From assembly GCA_046348995.1 (NCBI GenBank), contig JAXMDB010000013.1:59632-123631 (forward strand): DNA of 64,000 nt, written 5' to 3'. Source of the DNA: JANNSX01 sp046348995 (GTDB lineage Bacteria; Pseudomonadota; Alphaproteobacteria; Rhizobiales; Hyphomicrobiaceae). Within the stretch, counting starts at the first letter, position 1. Each line of letters starts with the position of its first letter. The position numbers and the translations under genes are program-made. Below are positions 1-7,871 of this stretch, piece by piece. The notes beneath the pieces are model-generated. The model searched no databases. It saw only the letters and a program-made list of their open reading frames with translations, and had not been told where the DNA came from.

Positions 1-1
1 C

Positions 2-460
2 AACGACTATCTCGAGTTCATGCGCCAAGCGCCCGAGCTCGAGCGGATGTTTGCGCGCAGCGGCATCCACCTCTTCAAGTACTGGTTCTCGGTGACCCGG
101 CAGGAGCAGCTCCGCCGCTTCAACTCGCGCGAGAACGAGCCGCTCAAGAAGTGGAAGCTGTCGCCGATCGACCGGCAATCGCTCGACAAATGGGACGACT
201 ACACGGAAGCGAAGGAGGCGATGTTCTTCCACACCGACACCGCCGACGCGCCGTGGACGATCATCAAGTCGGACGACAAGATGCGCGCGCGGCTCAACAC
301 GATGCGCCACTTCCTGGCGTCACTGCCATATACGGAGAAGGACGAGAGCGTCGTCGGAGAGCCGGACCCGCTGATCGTCGGCGCGAGCGCGCACGTCATC
401 GGCCGCAGCGAGCACATCCTCGGCAAGAGCCTGCATCCCGATCAGCGGCGGCACAAATAG
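2..460 (+). CDS. ppk2: Polyphosphate kinase 2 family protein (3' part, cut by window start)
   Basis: The frame is open from the first bases and lacks its start, so only the last ~152 residues are present. The segment matches the C-terminal part of PPK2-type kinases, which transfer phosphate between polyphosphate and nucleoside di- or monophosphates in the cytoplasm. Visible family motifs are the HLFKYWFSVTR stretch (the strand-helix after the P-loop core), the downstream SPIDRQSLDKWDDY region and W-T-I-I-K-SDDK, a typical PPK2 signature near the end. The Walker motifs lie outside the window. The tail ending HPDQRRHK is polar and short. Family assignment is firm; the PPK2 class (I, II or III) cannot be told from this fragment. 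Confidence 0.88.
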   Translation, partial: NDYLEFMRQAPELERMFARSGIHLFKYWFSVTRQEQLRRFNSRENEPLKKWKLSPIDRQSLDKWDDYTEAKEAMFFHTDTADAPWTIIKSDDKMRARLNTMRHFLASLPYTEKDESVVGEPDPLIVGASAHVIGRSEHILGKSLHPDQRRHK

Positions 461-464
461 GCGG

Positions 465-854
465 TTAGGACGCCGATCCGGGGGTGGCGCAGACCTTGGC
501 GCGAGCCATGCAGTGCCATTCCTCGGCGCCGATCGGATAGACGGCGACGCACTCGGTGTCCTCGAGGGCGACGCTCGCGACTGTCTGGCCGATTTGGCTG
601 CGGTGGGTTTTCTCGTCGGCAATGGCGCGGACGCGGTTCTGCTCGGCGGTCGAGCGCACGCTCTCCTTGCCGAAGCCCTCGACCTCGCCGAGGACCGTCT
701 TGCAGCGCAGATTTTTCTGAGAGGCGACCGGCACGGGCGCCGGCACCGCAGCGGGGTCGGAAGCGGCGGTCGCGCCCGGCAATGCCGGCGCTCCGGCGCT
801 GCACGCGGCCAGCGCCAATGGAATGATCAGAGCAACCCCAAGCCTCACCCACAT
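465..854 (-). CDS. Small putative lipoprotein
   Basis: This 129-residue protein starts with a lipoprotein signal: a hydrophobic stretch VALIIPLALAAC ends in a lipobox (L-A-A-C) with Cys near residue 18. The rest is a short Ala/Pro linker followed by a domain with three more Cys (C-K-T-V-L, T-E-C-V-A, W-H-C-M-A plus K-V-C-A-T), suggesting periplasmic disulphides. I chose the ATG at 854 because the frame upstream lacks a signal peptide and the signal follows directly. I do not recognise the family. It converges on the PPK2 gene with a 4-nt gap. Confidence 0.62.
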   Translation of the reverse strand: MWVRLGVALIIPLALAACSAGAPALPGATAASDPAAVPAPVPVASQKNLRCKTVLGEVEGFGKESVRSTAEQNRVRAIADEKTHRSQIGQTVASVALEDTECVAVYPIGAEEWHCMARAKVCATPGSAS

Positions 855-1035
855 CGCCGACGCCCCACGCAACTTTACACCTTGGTCGCTCCCGCAATAG
901 CGCAAACCCGTGGGTGGCTGGAAGCGCCGCCAGGCCGTTCCGGCTCGCTTTTCCTCAAGGCTATGACAATAGGACCACAACGGAAGGCCCCTTGAAACGC
1001 GAAGGGCGGCGACCGTTGCCGGTGCGCCGCCCCCA

Positions 1036-1068
1036 AAAACGAAACGGCCGGCCCGAAGGCCGGCCGTT
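1036..1068 (-). terminator. Rho-independent terminator
   Basis: An 11-bp perfect stem (AACGGCCGGCC / GGCCGGCCGTT, 1043-1068) with a CGAA loop lies 17 nt after the stop of the minus-strand gene at 1085. Read on the minus strand it is followed by a run of T (CGTTTTTGG). Confidence 0.75.
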
Positions 1069-1084
1069 CGATTGACGTGAAGTC

Positions 1085-2257
1085 CTAGGCGACCCTTCGG
1101 GACAGCTCAGGCAGCTTCACCCCTCCTTCGACCGTGTCACCAGCTCCCGACTGCAACTTGATACCGACATATTGGATCAATCCCTGGCTCTTCTTCTTAG
1201 CGAAGCCGAGCTCGCTGAACTGACGTCCCCATGCGGGCATCGTCATACGTTCGCGGCGGTGCTCCTCGCACCAGTCGCAATAGTCTTCGTAGAGTTCGGT
1301 TGCAGTGAGTGTCTCCCCTTCAGAAGCTTCGATACGGTCATGTGCGAAACGCTCGACATCCGTCTGCGGCGCAACGAGCTTTGCCGGCGCCACGGAGCGG
1401 TTGTCGTTGGCGCCGAAGACGGCGCCGGTCACAGGCGCGGCCACGGGGGTGGCCATCGCCACCACCTCGGGCTCACGCTGATCGTGGAGCTTCCAAGTCG
1501 AGAAGGCCACGAAGAAGCCGAGCGAGGACCCGAGCTCGACGAGTACGGCCACCATCACGGTGAGCGCGGTCTCGATGAACTCCTGGTTCTGACCCGACAG
1601 ATTGGCAAGCACGGTGGCCTGCGGATCGGAGCCGGCGAGGGCGACCGCACTGGTCGCAGCCGCAAGGCTCGTGCGCAGACTGTCGATGCGCTCCTGGAGC
1701 TGGTCGGCGCCTTGGGCAGCCGCCATCTCCGCCTCGAGCAATTTCAGCTCGCGGCAGAAGGAGAAGCTCGCGCCAGTCGTCGCATTGGTGCACTGGCTGG
1801 TCGCCGTCCACCGCTTCGACTGTTTCTTGGCCGCGATCTCCGCGGCGACGGTTGCAGCGGGCCGGTGCTGTGGCACCCAGGAGAGCTGCTCGCGCGACTT
1901 ATCGAGGTCGGCCTTCAAGCTCTCGTAGGTCGCGGCCTCGGCTTTCCGGTGACCCTGCGTATCGGCGCGATTGAGGGCGGAGAAGCCCAGCGCCGAGGTC
2001 AGCGAATAGGTGAGGACGACGCTCCAGAGGAGGCCGGCGGCCGCGGCTTGCGGCCATTGTCGATTCTTGATCGCTGCGAAAACGAAGAAAGGTATCAGCG
2101 CCTTGAGCACGTCTGCGGCGACACTCGCCGCGCCCAAGAGTTGCGCATCCAGCTCGGATTTTCCGAGGCTGAAGCCGAACCGCCAGTTCATGGCGGCCGA
2201 GACCGCCAATAACGCGGCGGCGGCTATCACGCCGAATATACCTAGAGCATGTTTCAT
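1085..2257 (-). CDS. Membrane/coiled-coil protein with primase-type C-terminal tail
   Basis: The protein has 390 residues. Hydrophobic segments near residues 5-22, 45-62 and 73-92 are followed by a long helical, charged region (about 100-215) with one Cys pair, and a further membrane segment near 228-250. The last ~75 residues change character: V-E-R-F, ELYEDYCDWCEEH, FSELGF, a Lys run and YVGIKL follow the pattern of the small C-terminal domain of phage/plasmid D5-like primase-helicases. The join of a membrane anchor to such a tail is unusual. The gene ends at a strong terminator (1036-1068). Whether it binds DNA is not shown; it may belong to a remnant mobile element, but no other element genes are adjacent. 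Confidence 0.7.
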   Translation of the reverse strand: MKHALGIFGVIAAAALLAVSAAMNWRFGFSLGKSELDAQLLGAASVAADVLKALIPFFVFAAIKNRQWPQAAAAGLLWSVVLTYSLTSALGFSALNRADTQGHRKAEAATYESLKADLDKSREQLSWVPQHRPAATVAAEIAAKKQSKRWTATSQCTNATTGASFSFCRELKLLEAEMAAAQGADQLQERIDSLRTSLAAATSAVALAGSDPQATVLANLSGQNQEFIETALTVMVAVLVELGSSLGFFVAFSTWKLHDQREPEVVAMATPVAAPVTGAVFGANDNRSVAPAKLVAPQTDVERFAHDRIEASEGETLTATELYEDYCDWCEEHRRERMTMPAWGRQFSELGFAKKKSQGLIQYVGIKLQSGAGDTVEGGVKLPELSRRVA

Positions 2258-3096
2258 CTGCTCTGCCCCCTGTTTGAGTAGCCGAGGCCGGATCGCCCGG
2301 GCTACGGCGAACGCACGTAACGGTCAGAGGGGGAAAATGCTGCCGGCTCGGCCCGGCACCGATCCTGATCTCGGCGAAAGCAGTCCGCTACTTGAGGTAG
2401 CATGCGGCTCGCGCTGATCAGTCCCCGATGCGGTCCGGCCTTGGGATGAGACTGCGTCCGAAATCATCCATCTAACGCTTGGAACGATGTGGATATCTTT
2501 TCGTTCGGAACTCGAAACAACACCCCCGGCGAACTCTATGACGCCCCCTGATTTGTGAACGCTAGCTGATTCGAGGAGGAATACTAAGGGTTTGGGTCCG
2601 CAGCGCGCAGAGTGGCCACCTCGCCTCGCGACATTCATCAGCAGCGCTGGACTGTGGATTATTTTCCACAGGGCGGATTCCCGCCCCTCAAGATGTAGTA
2701 GCCGGCGGCAGCCCATCTACTGCATGTCGCGCGCCTGCCTCGCAACCTCGCGGTGCCCAGACGACTTCTATCCCGGCCAATTCGGCCCTTCGCGTCGGCG
2801 TCCAGTGCCGTTCGGCTCTCGTTTCCGAGCCGCTGGCCGAGTTTCGAAGTCGATCTTGTGTCCAACGCGCCACAGCGGGAAGCAGCGGCTCGATCTCCGA
2901 GGAGGAATAGATGTCGGCAGGAGAAGGAAAAATCGGTGGCCTGACACGCACTCGAGCATAACTGTGCCGCAACTCCCTGATTTCTTTTGCCGATGGGATG
3001 TTCCGGATGCTCCCTAAACGCTAGAGTTGGTTGCATGGCCATGGCACAGGCGTGTGCCCTTCTGACGTCGATCGTATGGCCGCTGGAGTTCGCGTC
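2258..3096. other. Long non-coding gap
   Basis: About 840 bases separate the membrane/primase-tail gene from the next plausible gene. Open frames here have low-complexity Arg/Ser-rich translations without start signals or recognisable domains, and base composition is less codon-periodic than in flanking genes. I see no RNA gene, repeat or clear promoter. Confidence 0.4.
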
Positions 3097-4005
3097 ATGA
3101 TCAAACTGCTTGGGGCGATCGCGTTGATCGGTACCGCTTGGGCGGGAAGCCAGTATCTGACGACGTCGAGAGATGTCCTCGACGGCAGGCCTGTCCTGCC
3201 GGACCGGACGACGGCCGCGACAACGCCTGAGGCGCGCTCCGTTGCCCTCCTGGATCTTGCGGTCGCGGTACTCCCTCATGCGTCATCGGCTCCGGCGGAG
3301 AGTGTACCCGTTGCCGCGGCGGACGTCGCCGCAACGCCGGCCGCGATCGAGACGGCCGAGCAAACGGCAGAGACCTCACCCGAGCCGGCAGATTCCGAGG
3401 CCGAGGCCGATCTCGCTCGCCGGCTCCAGGTGGAGCTCCGCCGCGTCGGTTGTCTCAAGTCCGGCGCGGACGGCGTGTGGGGCCGCGCCAGCCAGCGCGC
3501 GATGCAGCGGTTCGCCGACAAGATCGACGCCTCGCTGCCGACGGATCGTCCGGATGCCGTGCTGTTGATGCTGGTCGAGAAATATCAGGACCGGGCCTGT
3601 GGGGCACCGTGTGCCCCGGGCGAGCAGCCTGACGGCCGCGAGCGGTGCGAAGTGCGTGGCGAGGTTGCCGCGTTGGAGCGCAAACCCGAGGCAATCGTAC
3701 CGGCCGTCGAAAGCAATGGCGCGGTCCCCGATCCGGAGGCGAGCATGACCGTTGCCTCCACAGGGCAAACGAGTGCCTTCGCGCTCAAGCCGGGCCCGGT
3801 CCGGACGAAAATCGGCAGGGCACCTCGGATCAAGATGGCGGGTGTCGCCCGCGCCAAGGCGCGACGGACCGTTTGGAGCGCGCCGGCTTATGGGCTCGGC
3901 ATGGTCCAGGCGAACCCGGTCAAGGCAACGAAGAAGCGTAAGCGGGTCGGAGCGTCCGCTGCCTACCGGCGCTGGATGTCCCGCACGGGCATGAGCATGC
4001 GTTAG
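3097..4005 (+). CDS. Exported protein with peptidoglycan-binding-like domain
   Basis: The 302-residue product begins MIKLLGAIALIGTAWAG, a signal peptide or N-terminal anchor. A variable Ala/Pro/Glu-rich linker follows (residues ~30-110), then a segment LARRLQVELRRVGCLKSGADG-VWG with R-A-M-Q-R-F that matches the PG_binding_1 pattern (short helical repeats with G-x-W-G). A Cys-containing stretch (Y-Q-D-R-A-C-G-A-P-C) and a basic tail (KATKKRKRVG) follow. I chose ATG 3097 because GGAG stands 8 nt upstream and the signal peptide begins there; an in-frame ATG at 3031 is less likely. The role is probably at the cell wall; no catalytic domain is seen. Confidence 0.68.
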   Translation: MIKLLGAIALIGTAWAGSQYLTTSRDVLDGRPVLPDRTTAATTPEARSVALLDLAVAVLPHASSAPAESVPVAAADVAATPAAIETAEQTAETSPEPADSEAEADLARRLQVELRRVGCLKSGADGVWGRASQRAMQRFADKIDASLPTDRPDAVLLMLVEKYQDRACGAPCAPGEQPDGRERCEVRGEVAALERKPEAIVPAVESNGAVPDPEASMTVASTGQTSAFALKPGPVRTKIGRAPRIKMAGVARAKARRTVWSAPAYGLGMVQANPVKATKKRKRVGASAAYRRWMSRTGMSMR

Positions 4006-4015
4006 CCGACAAGCC

Positions 4016-5329
4016 TCAGACCGGCCGGCCGATGCTCACATAGTCGAGGTCCGCAGCTTTCGGGTCGGCCAGCGGGTAGATGTTGCGCGTGTCGACGAGC
4101 AAGCGCCCCCGCATACGGCGGCGCAGCTCCTTCAGATCCAGAGCACGGAACTCGTTCCACTCCGTCAGGACGACGACGACATCCGCGCCGTCGGCCGCGT
4201 CCAGCGCTGATCTCGCCCAGGCCATGCCCGGCAGCAAAGCTCTTCCGTGACGCTCGCCCTGGGGATCGTAGGCGACGACCTCGGCGCCGCGCTCCTGCAG
4301 CATCGGTACGACGACGAGGCTCGGCGCATCGCGCATGTCGTCGGTGTTGGGTTTGAAGGTCACGCCGAGGATGGCGATCCGCTTGCCCGAGAGCGATCCG
4401 CCGGCGGCCTTCTGAATGCGCGAGGCGATCGCGATCTTGCGCTCGTCGTTGACGCGCTGCACGGCCTCGATGATCGACAGCGGCGCCTTGTGCTCGCGCG
4501 CCGTCCGGATGATCGCCGAGACGTCCTTGGGGAAGCACGAGCCGCCGTAGCCAGGTCCCGGATGCAGGAATTTGTCGCCGATGCGCCGGTCGGCGCCGAT
4601 CGCGCTCGCCACCTCCTGGACGTTCGCGCCGACCGCCTCGCAGACGTCGGCGATCTCGTTGATGAAGCTGATCTTCAGGGCGAGGAAGGCGTTGGCGGCG
4701 TATTTGGCGAGCTCGGCGCTTTCGCGGCTCGTGAACATGACCGGCGAGGAGCGGAGCGCGAGCGGCTTGTAGACCCGCTCCATCACCTCGCGGGCGCGCG
4801 GGTCGTCGTAGCCGACGAGCACGCGGTCGGGATGGGTGAAGTCCTGGATCGCCGAGCCTTCGCGCAGGAATTCGGGGTTCGAGCAGACGGCGAAATCGGC
4901 ATCGGGGCGTAAGGCCTTCAATCGCCGCTCGATCTCGCGGCTGGTGCCGACCGGCACCGTCGACTTCGTGGTGATGACCGTGAAGCCGCCGAGATGCGGC
5001 GCGATTTCCTCGACCGCCTGGAATACGTAGGAGAGATCGGCGTGGCCGTCGCCGCGGCGCATCGGCGTGCCGACAGCGAGGAACACGACATCGGCCCCAC
5101 GCACGGCAGGCCCCACATCCATCGTGAAGACGATGCGCTTGGCCTCGAGATTGCGGGCGAGCAGCGTGTCGAGGCCCGGCTCGTAGATCGGCACCTCGCC
5201 CCTCGTGAGCCCCTCGACGCGCGCGCGGTCCTTGTCGACACAGGTGACGCGCCAGCCGAACTCGGAGAAGCAGGCGGCCGAGACGAGCCCGACATAGCCT
5301 GCGCCGATCATGCAGATGTTGAGCGACAT
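4016..5329 (-). CDS. ugd: UDP-glucose 6-dehydrogenase
   Basis: This 437-residue enzyme oxidises UDP-glucose to UDP-glucuronate with two NAD+, feeding exopolysaccharide and LPS synthesis. The N-terminal Rossmann motif G-A-G-Y-V-G-L is at residues 9-15. The middle holds T-K-S-T-V-P-V-G-T and the N-P-E-F-L-R-E-G motif. The catalytic Cys lies in G-G-S-C-F-P-K-D near residue 260. The C-terminal UDP-binding domain contains V-T-F-K-P-N-T-D-D-M-R-D. Length and motif order are those of the UDP-glucose/GDP-mannose dehydrogenase family. No other sugar-nucleotide genes are adjacent, so the polymer it serves is unknown. Confidence 0.93.
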   Translation of the reverse strand: MSLNICMIGAGYVGLVSAACFSEFGWRVTCVDKDRARVEGLTRGEVPIYEPGLDTLLARNLEAKRIVFTMDVGPAVRGADVVFLAVGTPMRRGDGHADLSYVFQAVEEIAPHLGGFTVITTKSTVPVGTSREIERRLKALRPDADFAVCSNPEFLREGSAIQDFTHPDRVLVGYDDPRAREVMERVYKPLALRSSPVMFTSRESAELAKYAANAFLALKISFINEIADVCEAVGANVQEVASAIGADRRIGDKFLHPGPGYGGSCFPKDVSAIIRTAREHKAPLSIIEAVQRVNDERKIAIASRIQKAAGGSLSGKRIAILGVTFKPNTDDMRDAPSLVVVPMLQERGAEVVAYDPQGERHGRALLPGMAWARSALDAADGADVVVVLTEWNEFRALDLKELRRRMRGRLLVDTRNIYPLADPKAADLDYVSIGRPV

Positions 5330-5414
5330 CGTCCCTCCAAGCCCCGTTGGGCGGCTTGATAGGGTGTGTCGCCGGATTGGGCAAGCCGCGTCGTCAGGTG
5401 GGCTATACGTGCGT

Positions 5415-5503
5415 GTGGTAGGGGCGGCCGGGCAGGTCGCCCGCCTTCACCTCGAGCACGGCATTCGTTGCTGCGCGGGCGACCTGCCGGTCGCCCCTAC
5501 GAT
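5415..5503. repeat. Dispersed GC-rich palindromic repeat (copy 1)
   Basis: Two arms, about 5417-5445 and 5477-5503, are imperfect inverted copies with core GTAGGGGCG..GGCAGGTCGCCCGC, separated by ~30 bases. The same core recurs near 16306-16382, 16665-16690 and 27066-27096, always between genes. This fits a REP-like intergenic element family. Confidence 0.65.
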
Positions 5504-5529
5504 TGTTGCAGCTGGCGGTCCTGACAGGC

Positions 5530-6438
5530 TCAGATCAACTTCGCCGGGAAGCCCGGGGCCCTGAGGTCGGTCTTGAGCTCGTCCTCGAGCAGCTTGACGA
5601 TGCTCGTCGACTGGGCATCGCCACCATAGGCCGCTTTGCCCTCGATGAAGATCTGCTCGGTGAGGCTGGCGAGCTTCAGCGGCACGCCGAACTCACGCCC
5701 GAAGCCGGTCGCAAAACCGATGTCCTTGAGTGTCAGGTCGTTCGTGAAGCCGATGTCGTAGCTGCCGTTCAAGATCAGCTGGCCTTCCGTCTCGTGCACG
5801 AAGCTCGTTCCCGACGACGCGGTGATCGCATGCCAGGCCTGGCCGAGATCGAGACCGGCGCGCTTCGCCAGCATCAGCGCCTCGCCGTCAGCGACGAGGT
5901 GGATGAAGGCCAGCATGTTCGTGATGACCTTGATGATGGCCGCCGAGCCGAGCGGTCCCATGAAGAAGAGCTTGCCCCCGATCGCCTCCAGCGCCGGCTT
6001 ATGATGCTCGAAGAGGGTCTGATCGCCGCCGGCGAGCACCGTGATCTTGCCGTGAGCCGCCAAATGCACGCCGCCGGTGACGGGCGCTTCGAGCGTGTCG
6101 ATGCCGTGCTCCTTGGCGATGGCGGCCAATCGCAACGTCTCGTCGCGGCCGAGCGTCGAGTTCTCGATCCACGTGCCGCCCTTCTTGAGCCCGGCGAGAA
6201 TGCCATTGGGGCCGGTCAATACGGCCTCGGTAGCCTTGGGCGATGGCAGGCAGGTGAACACGGCCGCGCTCGCTTCCGCGACGGCCTTGGGCGTGTCGGC
6301 CCATTTGGCGCCGGCCTCGAGAAGACGTTTCGCGGACGCTTTGTTGAGGTCGTTGACGGTGACTTGAAAGCCCGCCCGAAGCAGGCTCATGGCGAGATGC
6401 TCGCCCAGATTGCCGAGCCCAATGTAGCCGTAGCGCAT
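5530..6438 (-). CDS. 3-hydroxyisobutyrate dehydrogenase-like NAD(P)-dependent oxidoreductase
   Basis: This 302-residue beta-hydroxyacid dehydrogenase begins MRYGYIGLGNLGEHL, the N-terminal G-x-G-x-x-G dinucleotide-binding motif. The second signature G-x-V-x-x-G occurs as A-P-V-T-G-G near residue 120. The catalytic Lys region G-S-A-A-I-I-K-V-I-T-N-M is near 165-175. The family reduces or oxidises small 3-hydroxyacids such as 3-hydroxyisobutyrate, tartronate semialdehyde or D-glycerate. I chose ATG 6438 because the Rossmann strand starts at once; the 26 residues upstream in frame do not fit. It lies downstream of an enolase-superfamily gene on the same strand, which suggests a sugar-acid pathway. 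Confidence 0.85.
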   Translation of the reverse strand: MRYGYIGLGNLGEHLAMSLLRAGFQVTVNDLNKASAKRLLEAGAKWADTPKAVAEASAAVFTCLPSPKATEAVLTGPNGILAGLKKGGTWIENSTLGRDETLRLAAIAKEHGIDTLEAPVTGGVHLAAHGKITVLAGGDQTLFEHHKPALEAIGGKLFFMGPLGSAAIIKVITNMLAFIHLVADGEALMLAKRAGLDLGQAWHAITASSGTSFVHETEGQLILNGSYDIGFTNDLTLKDIGFATGFGREFGVPLKLASLTEQIFIEGKAAYGGDAQSTSIVKLLEDELKTDLRAPGFPAKLI

Positions 6439-6576
6439 GATCGATGGTCCTTGTTCTGACGCCTCGAGATTCGAGGCGTTTTTGTGCGTTGCAGCAAACA
6501 TACGCGGCCCGCCCACCCCGCAAATTGCGGCAGGTCAATACTGCAGCGGTCACCTTGCCCGCGACGGCAGCGCCGC

Positions 6577-7767
6577 TCACACGTTGATCGGCGTCATCCG
6601 CATGTCGAGATGCAGCTTGTTTTCCGTGTAGGGATGCGCCGCCGCCACCGCCTCGTCGAGCTCGATGCCGAGACCGGGCTCCGTCGACGGGATGACATAG
6701 CCCTCCTCCCAGCGGATCGGCTTCTTCAACAGCTTGGCGTGGAAGCCGCCCCAGGTCTCGATGCTTTCCAGGATGAGGAAATTCGGGATCGAGGCCGCAA
6801 GCTGGATGTTGGCGGCGCCCTCGACGGGTCCGCAGTAGAGATGCGGGGCGATTTGCGCGTAGTGCACCTCGGCAAGCGCGCAGATCTTCTTCGCCTCTAG
6901 GATGCCGCCGACACGGCCCAGCGCGAACTGGATGATGGAGGCCGCGCGCTGCTCGAGCACGCGGGCGAACTCGTATTTGGTGGCGAGCCGCTCGCCGGTT
7001 GCGATCGGGATCGAGGTGGCGCGCGCCACGAGCGCCATCTCCTCGGGCATCTCGGGCGGGGTCGGCTCCTCGAACCAGAGCGGATCGTAGGGCTCGAGCC
7101 GCTTGGCGAGCCGGATGGCGCCGGACGCCGTGAACTGGCCGTGCGTGCCAAAGAGCAGGTCCGCCTTCGTGCCGACCGCCTCGCGGATGAGGCGAACGAA
7201 CTTCTCGCACAGCGCCAGGCTCTCCTGCGACGGCTGGCGCGGATCGAACACGGAGTAAGGGGCGGCGGGATCGAACTTGATGCCGGTGAAGCCGAGCCTC
7301 ACATAGTGCGCGGCGCGCTCGGCAGAGGCTTCCGCGTTCCAATAGATGCTGTCGTCCTGCTTTTCGTTCGGATAGATGTAGGTGTAGGAGCGGATGCGCT
7401 CGTGCACGCGCCCGCCGAGCAACTCGTACACGGGCTTGCCGAGCGCCTTGCCCTTGATGTCCCAAAGCGCGATCTCGATGCCCGACAGCACGCCCATCAC
7501 GGATGTGTCTGGGCGCAGCGTGTAGCCGGAGCCGTAGACCTTGCGCCACAGCGCCTCGATGTGGAACGGGTCCATGCCTAAGACGTGCCGCTCGAACATG
7601 TCGGCGATCATCGCCTCGATGACCTTCGGGCCGAAGGTATCGCAATAGACCTCGCCGATGCCGGAGATGCCGGTGTCGGTCGTCAGTTTCACGAAGATGA
7701 AATAGCGCCCGCCGAAGCCGGGTGGCGGATTGCCGACCACGAACGTCTTGAGATCCTTGATTTTCAT
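6577..7767 (-). CDS. Mandelate racemase/muconate lactonizing (enolase superfamily) enzyme
   Basis: The protein has 396 residues. The N-terminal capping domain (1-120) carries T-D-T-G-I-S-G-I-G-E-V and the barrel begins with G-I-E-I-A-L-W-D-I-K-G. Likely Mg2+ ligands and catalytic residues lie in G-I-K-F-D-P, W-F-E-E-P and A-T-G-E-R. The pattern is close to sugar-acid dehydratases of the D-galactonate/gluconate type. ATG 7767 has a strong GGAGG upstream. A longer open frame reaching to 9150 is out of frame with the binding-protein gene it crosses, so no fusion exists. Neighbours (binding protein upstream, 3-hydroxyacid dehydrogenase downstream) suggest uptake and breakdown of a sugar acid; the substrate is unknown. 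Confidence 0.87.
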   Translation of the reverse strand: MKIKDLKTFVVGNPPPGFGGRYFIFVKLTTDTGISGIGEVYCDTFGPKVIEAMIADMFERHVLGMDPFHIEALWRKVYGSGYTLRPDTSVMGVLSGIEIALWDIKGKALGKPVYELLGGRVHERIRSYTYIYPNEKQDDSIYWNAEASAERAAHYVRLGFTGIKFDPAAPYSVFDPRQPSQESLALCEKFVRLIREAVGTKADLLFGTHGQFTASGAIRLAKRLEPYDPLWFEEPTPPEMPEEMALVARATSIPIATGERLATKYEFARVLEQRAASIIQFALGRVGGILEAKKICALAEVHYAQIAPHLYCGPVEGAANIQLAASIPNFLILESIETWGGFHAKLLKKPIRWEEGYVIPSTEPGLGIELDEAVAAAHPYTENKLHLDMRMTPINV

Positions 7768-7817
7768 GGCGTGCCTCCTGCCCGGTTCGTCCTCCTCACT
7801 ATCGCTCCGACGCAAAA

Positions 7818-7847
7818 AGCGAAAGGGCCCGCGTTTCGGCGGGCCCT
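7818..7847 (-). terminator. Rho-independent terminator after the binding-protein gene
   Basis: A 9-bp perfect stem AGGGCCCGC / GCGGGCCCT (7824-7847) with a six-base loop is followed on the minus strand by TTCGCTTTTTGCG. It sits 25 nt after the stop at 7872 and separates that gene from the enolase-superfamily gene. Confidence 0.7.
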
Positions 7848-7871
7848 CCAGAATTTGCGAAACGCTGCAGA

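Noticed and set aside
2659..3279. 206-residue minus-strand frame in the gap before 3097
   Set aside because: Its translation is Arg/Ser-rich without motifs and it overlaps the signal-peptide end of the plausible plus-strand gene.
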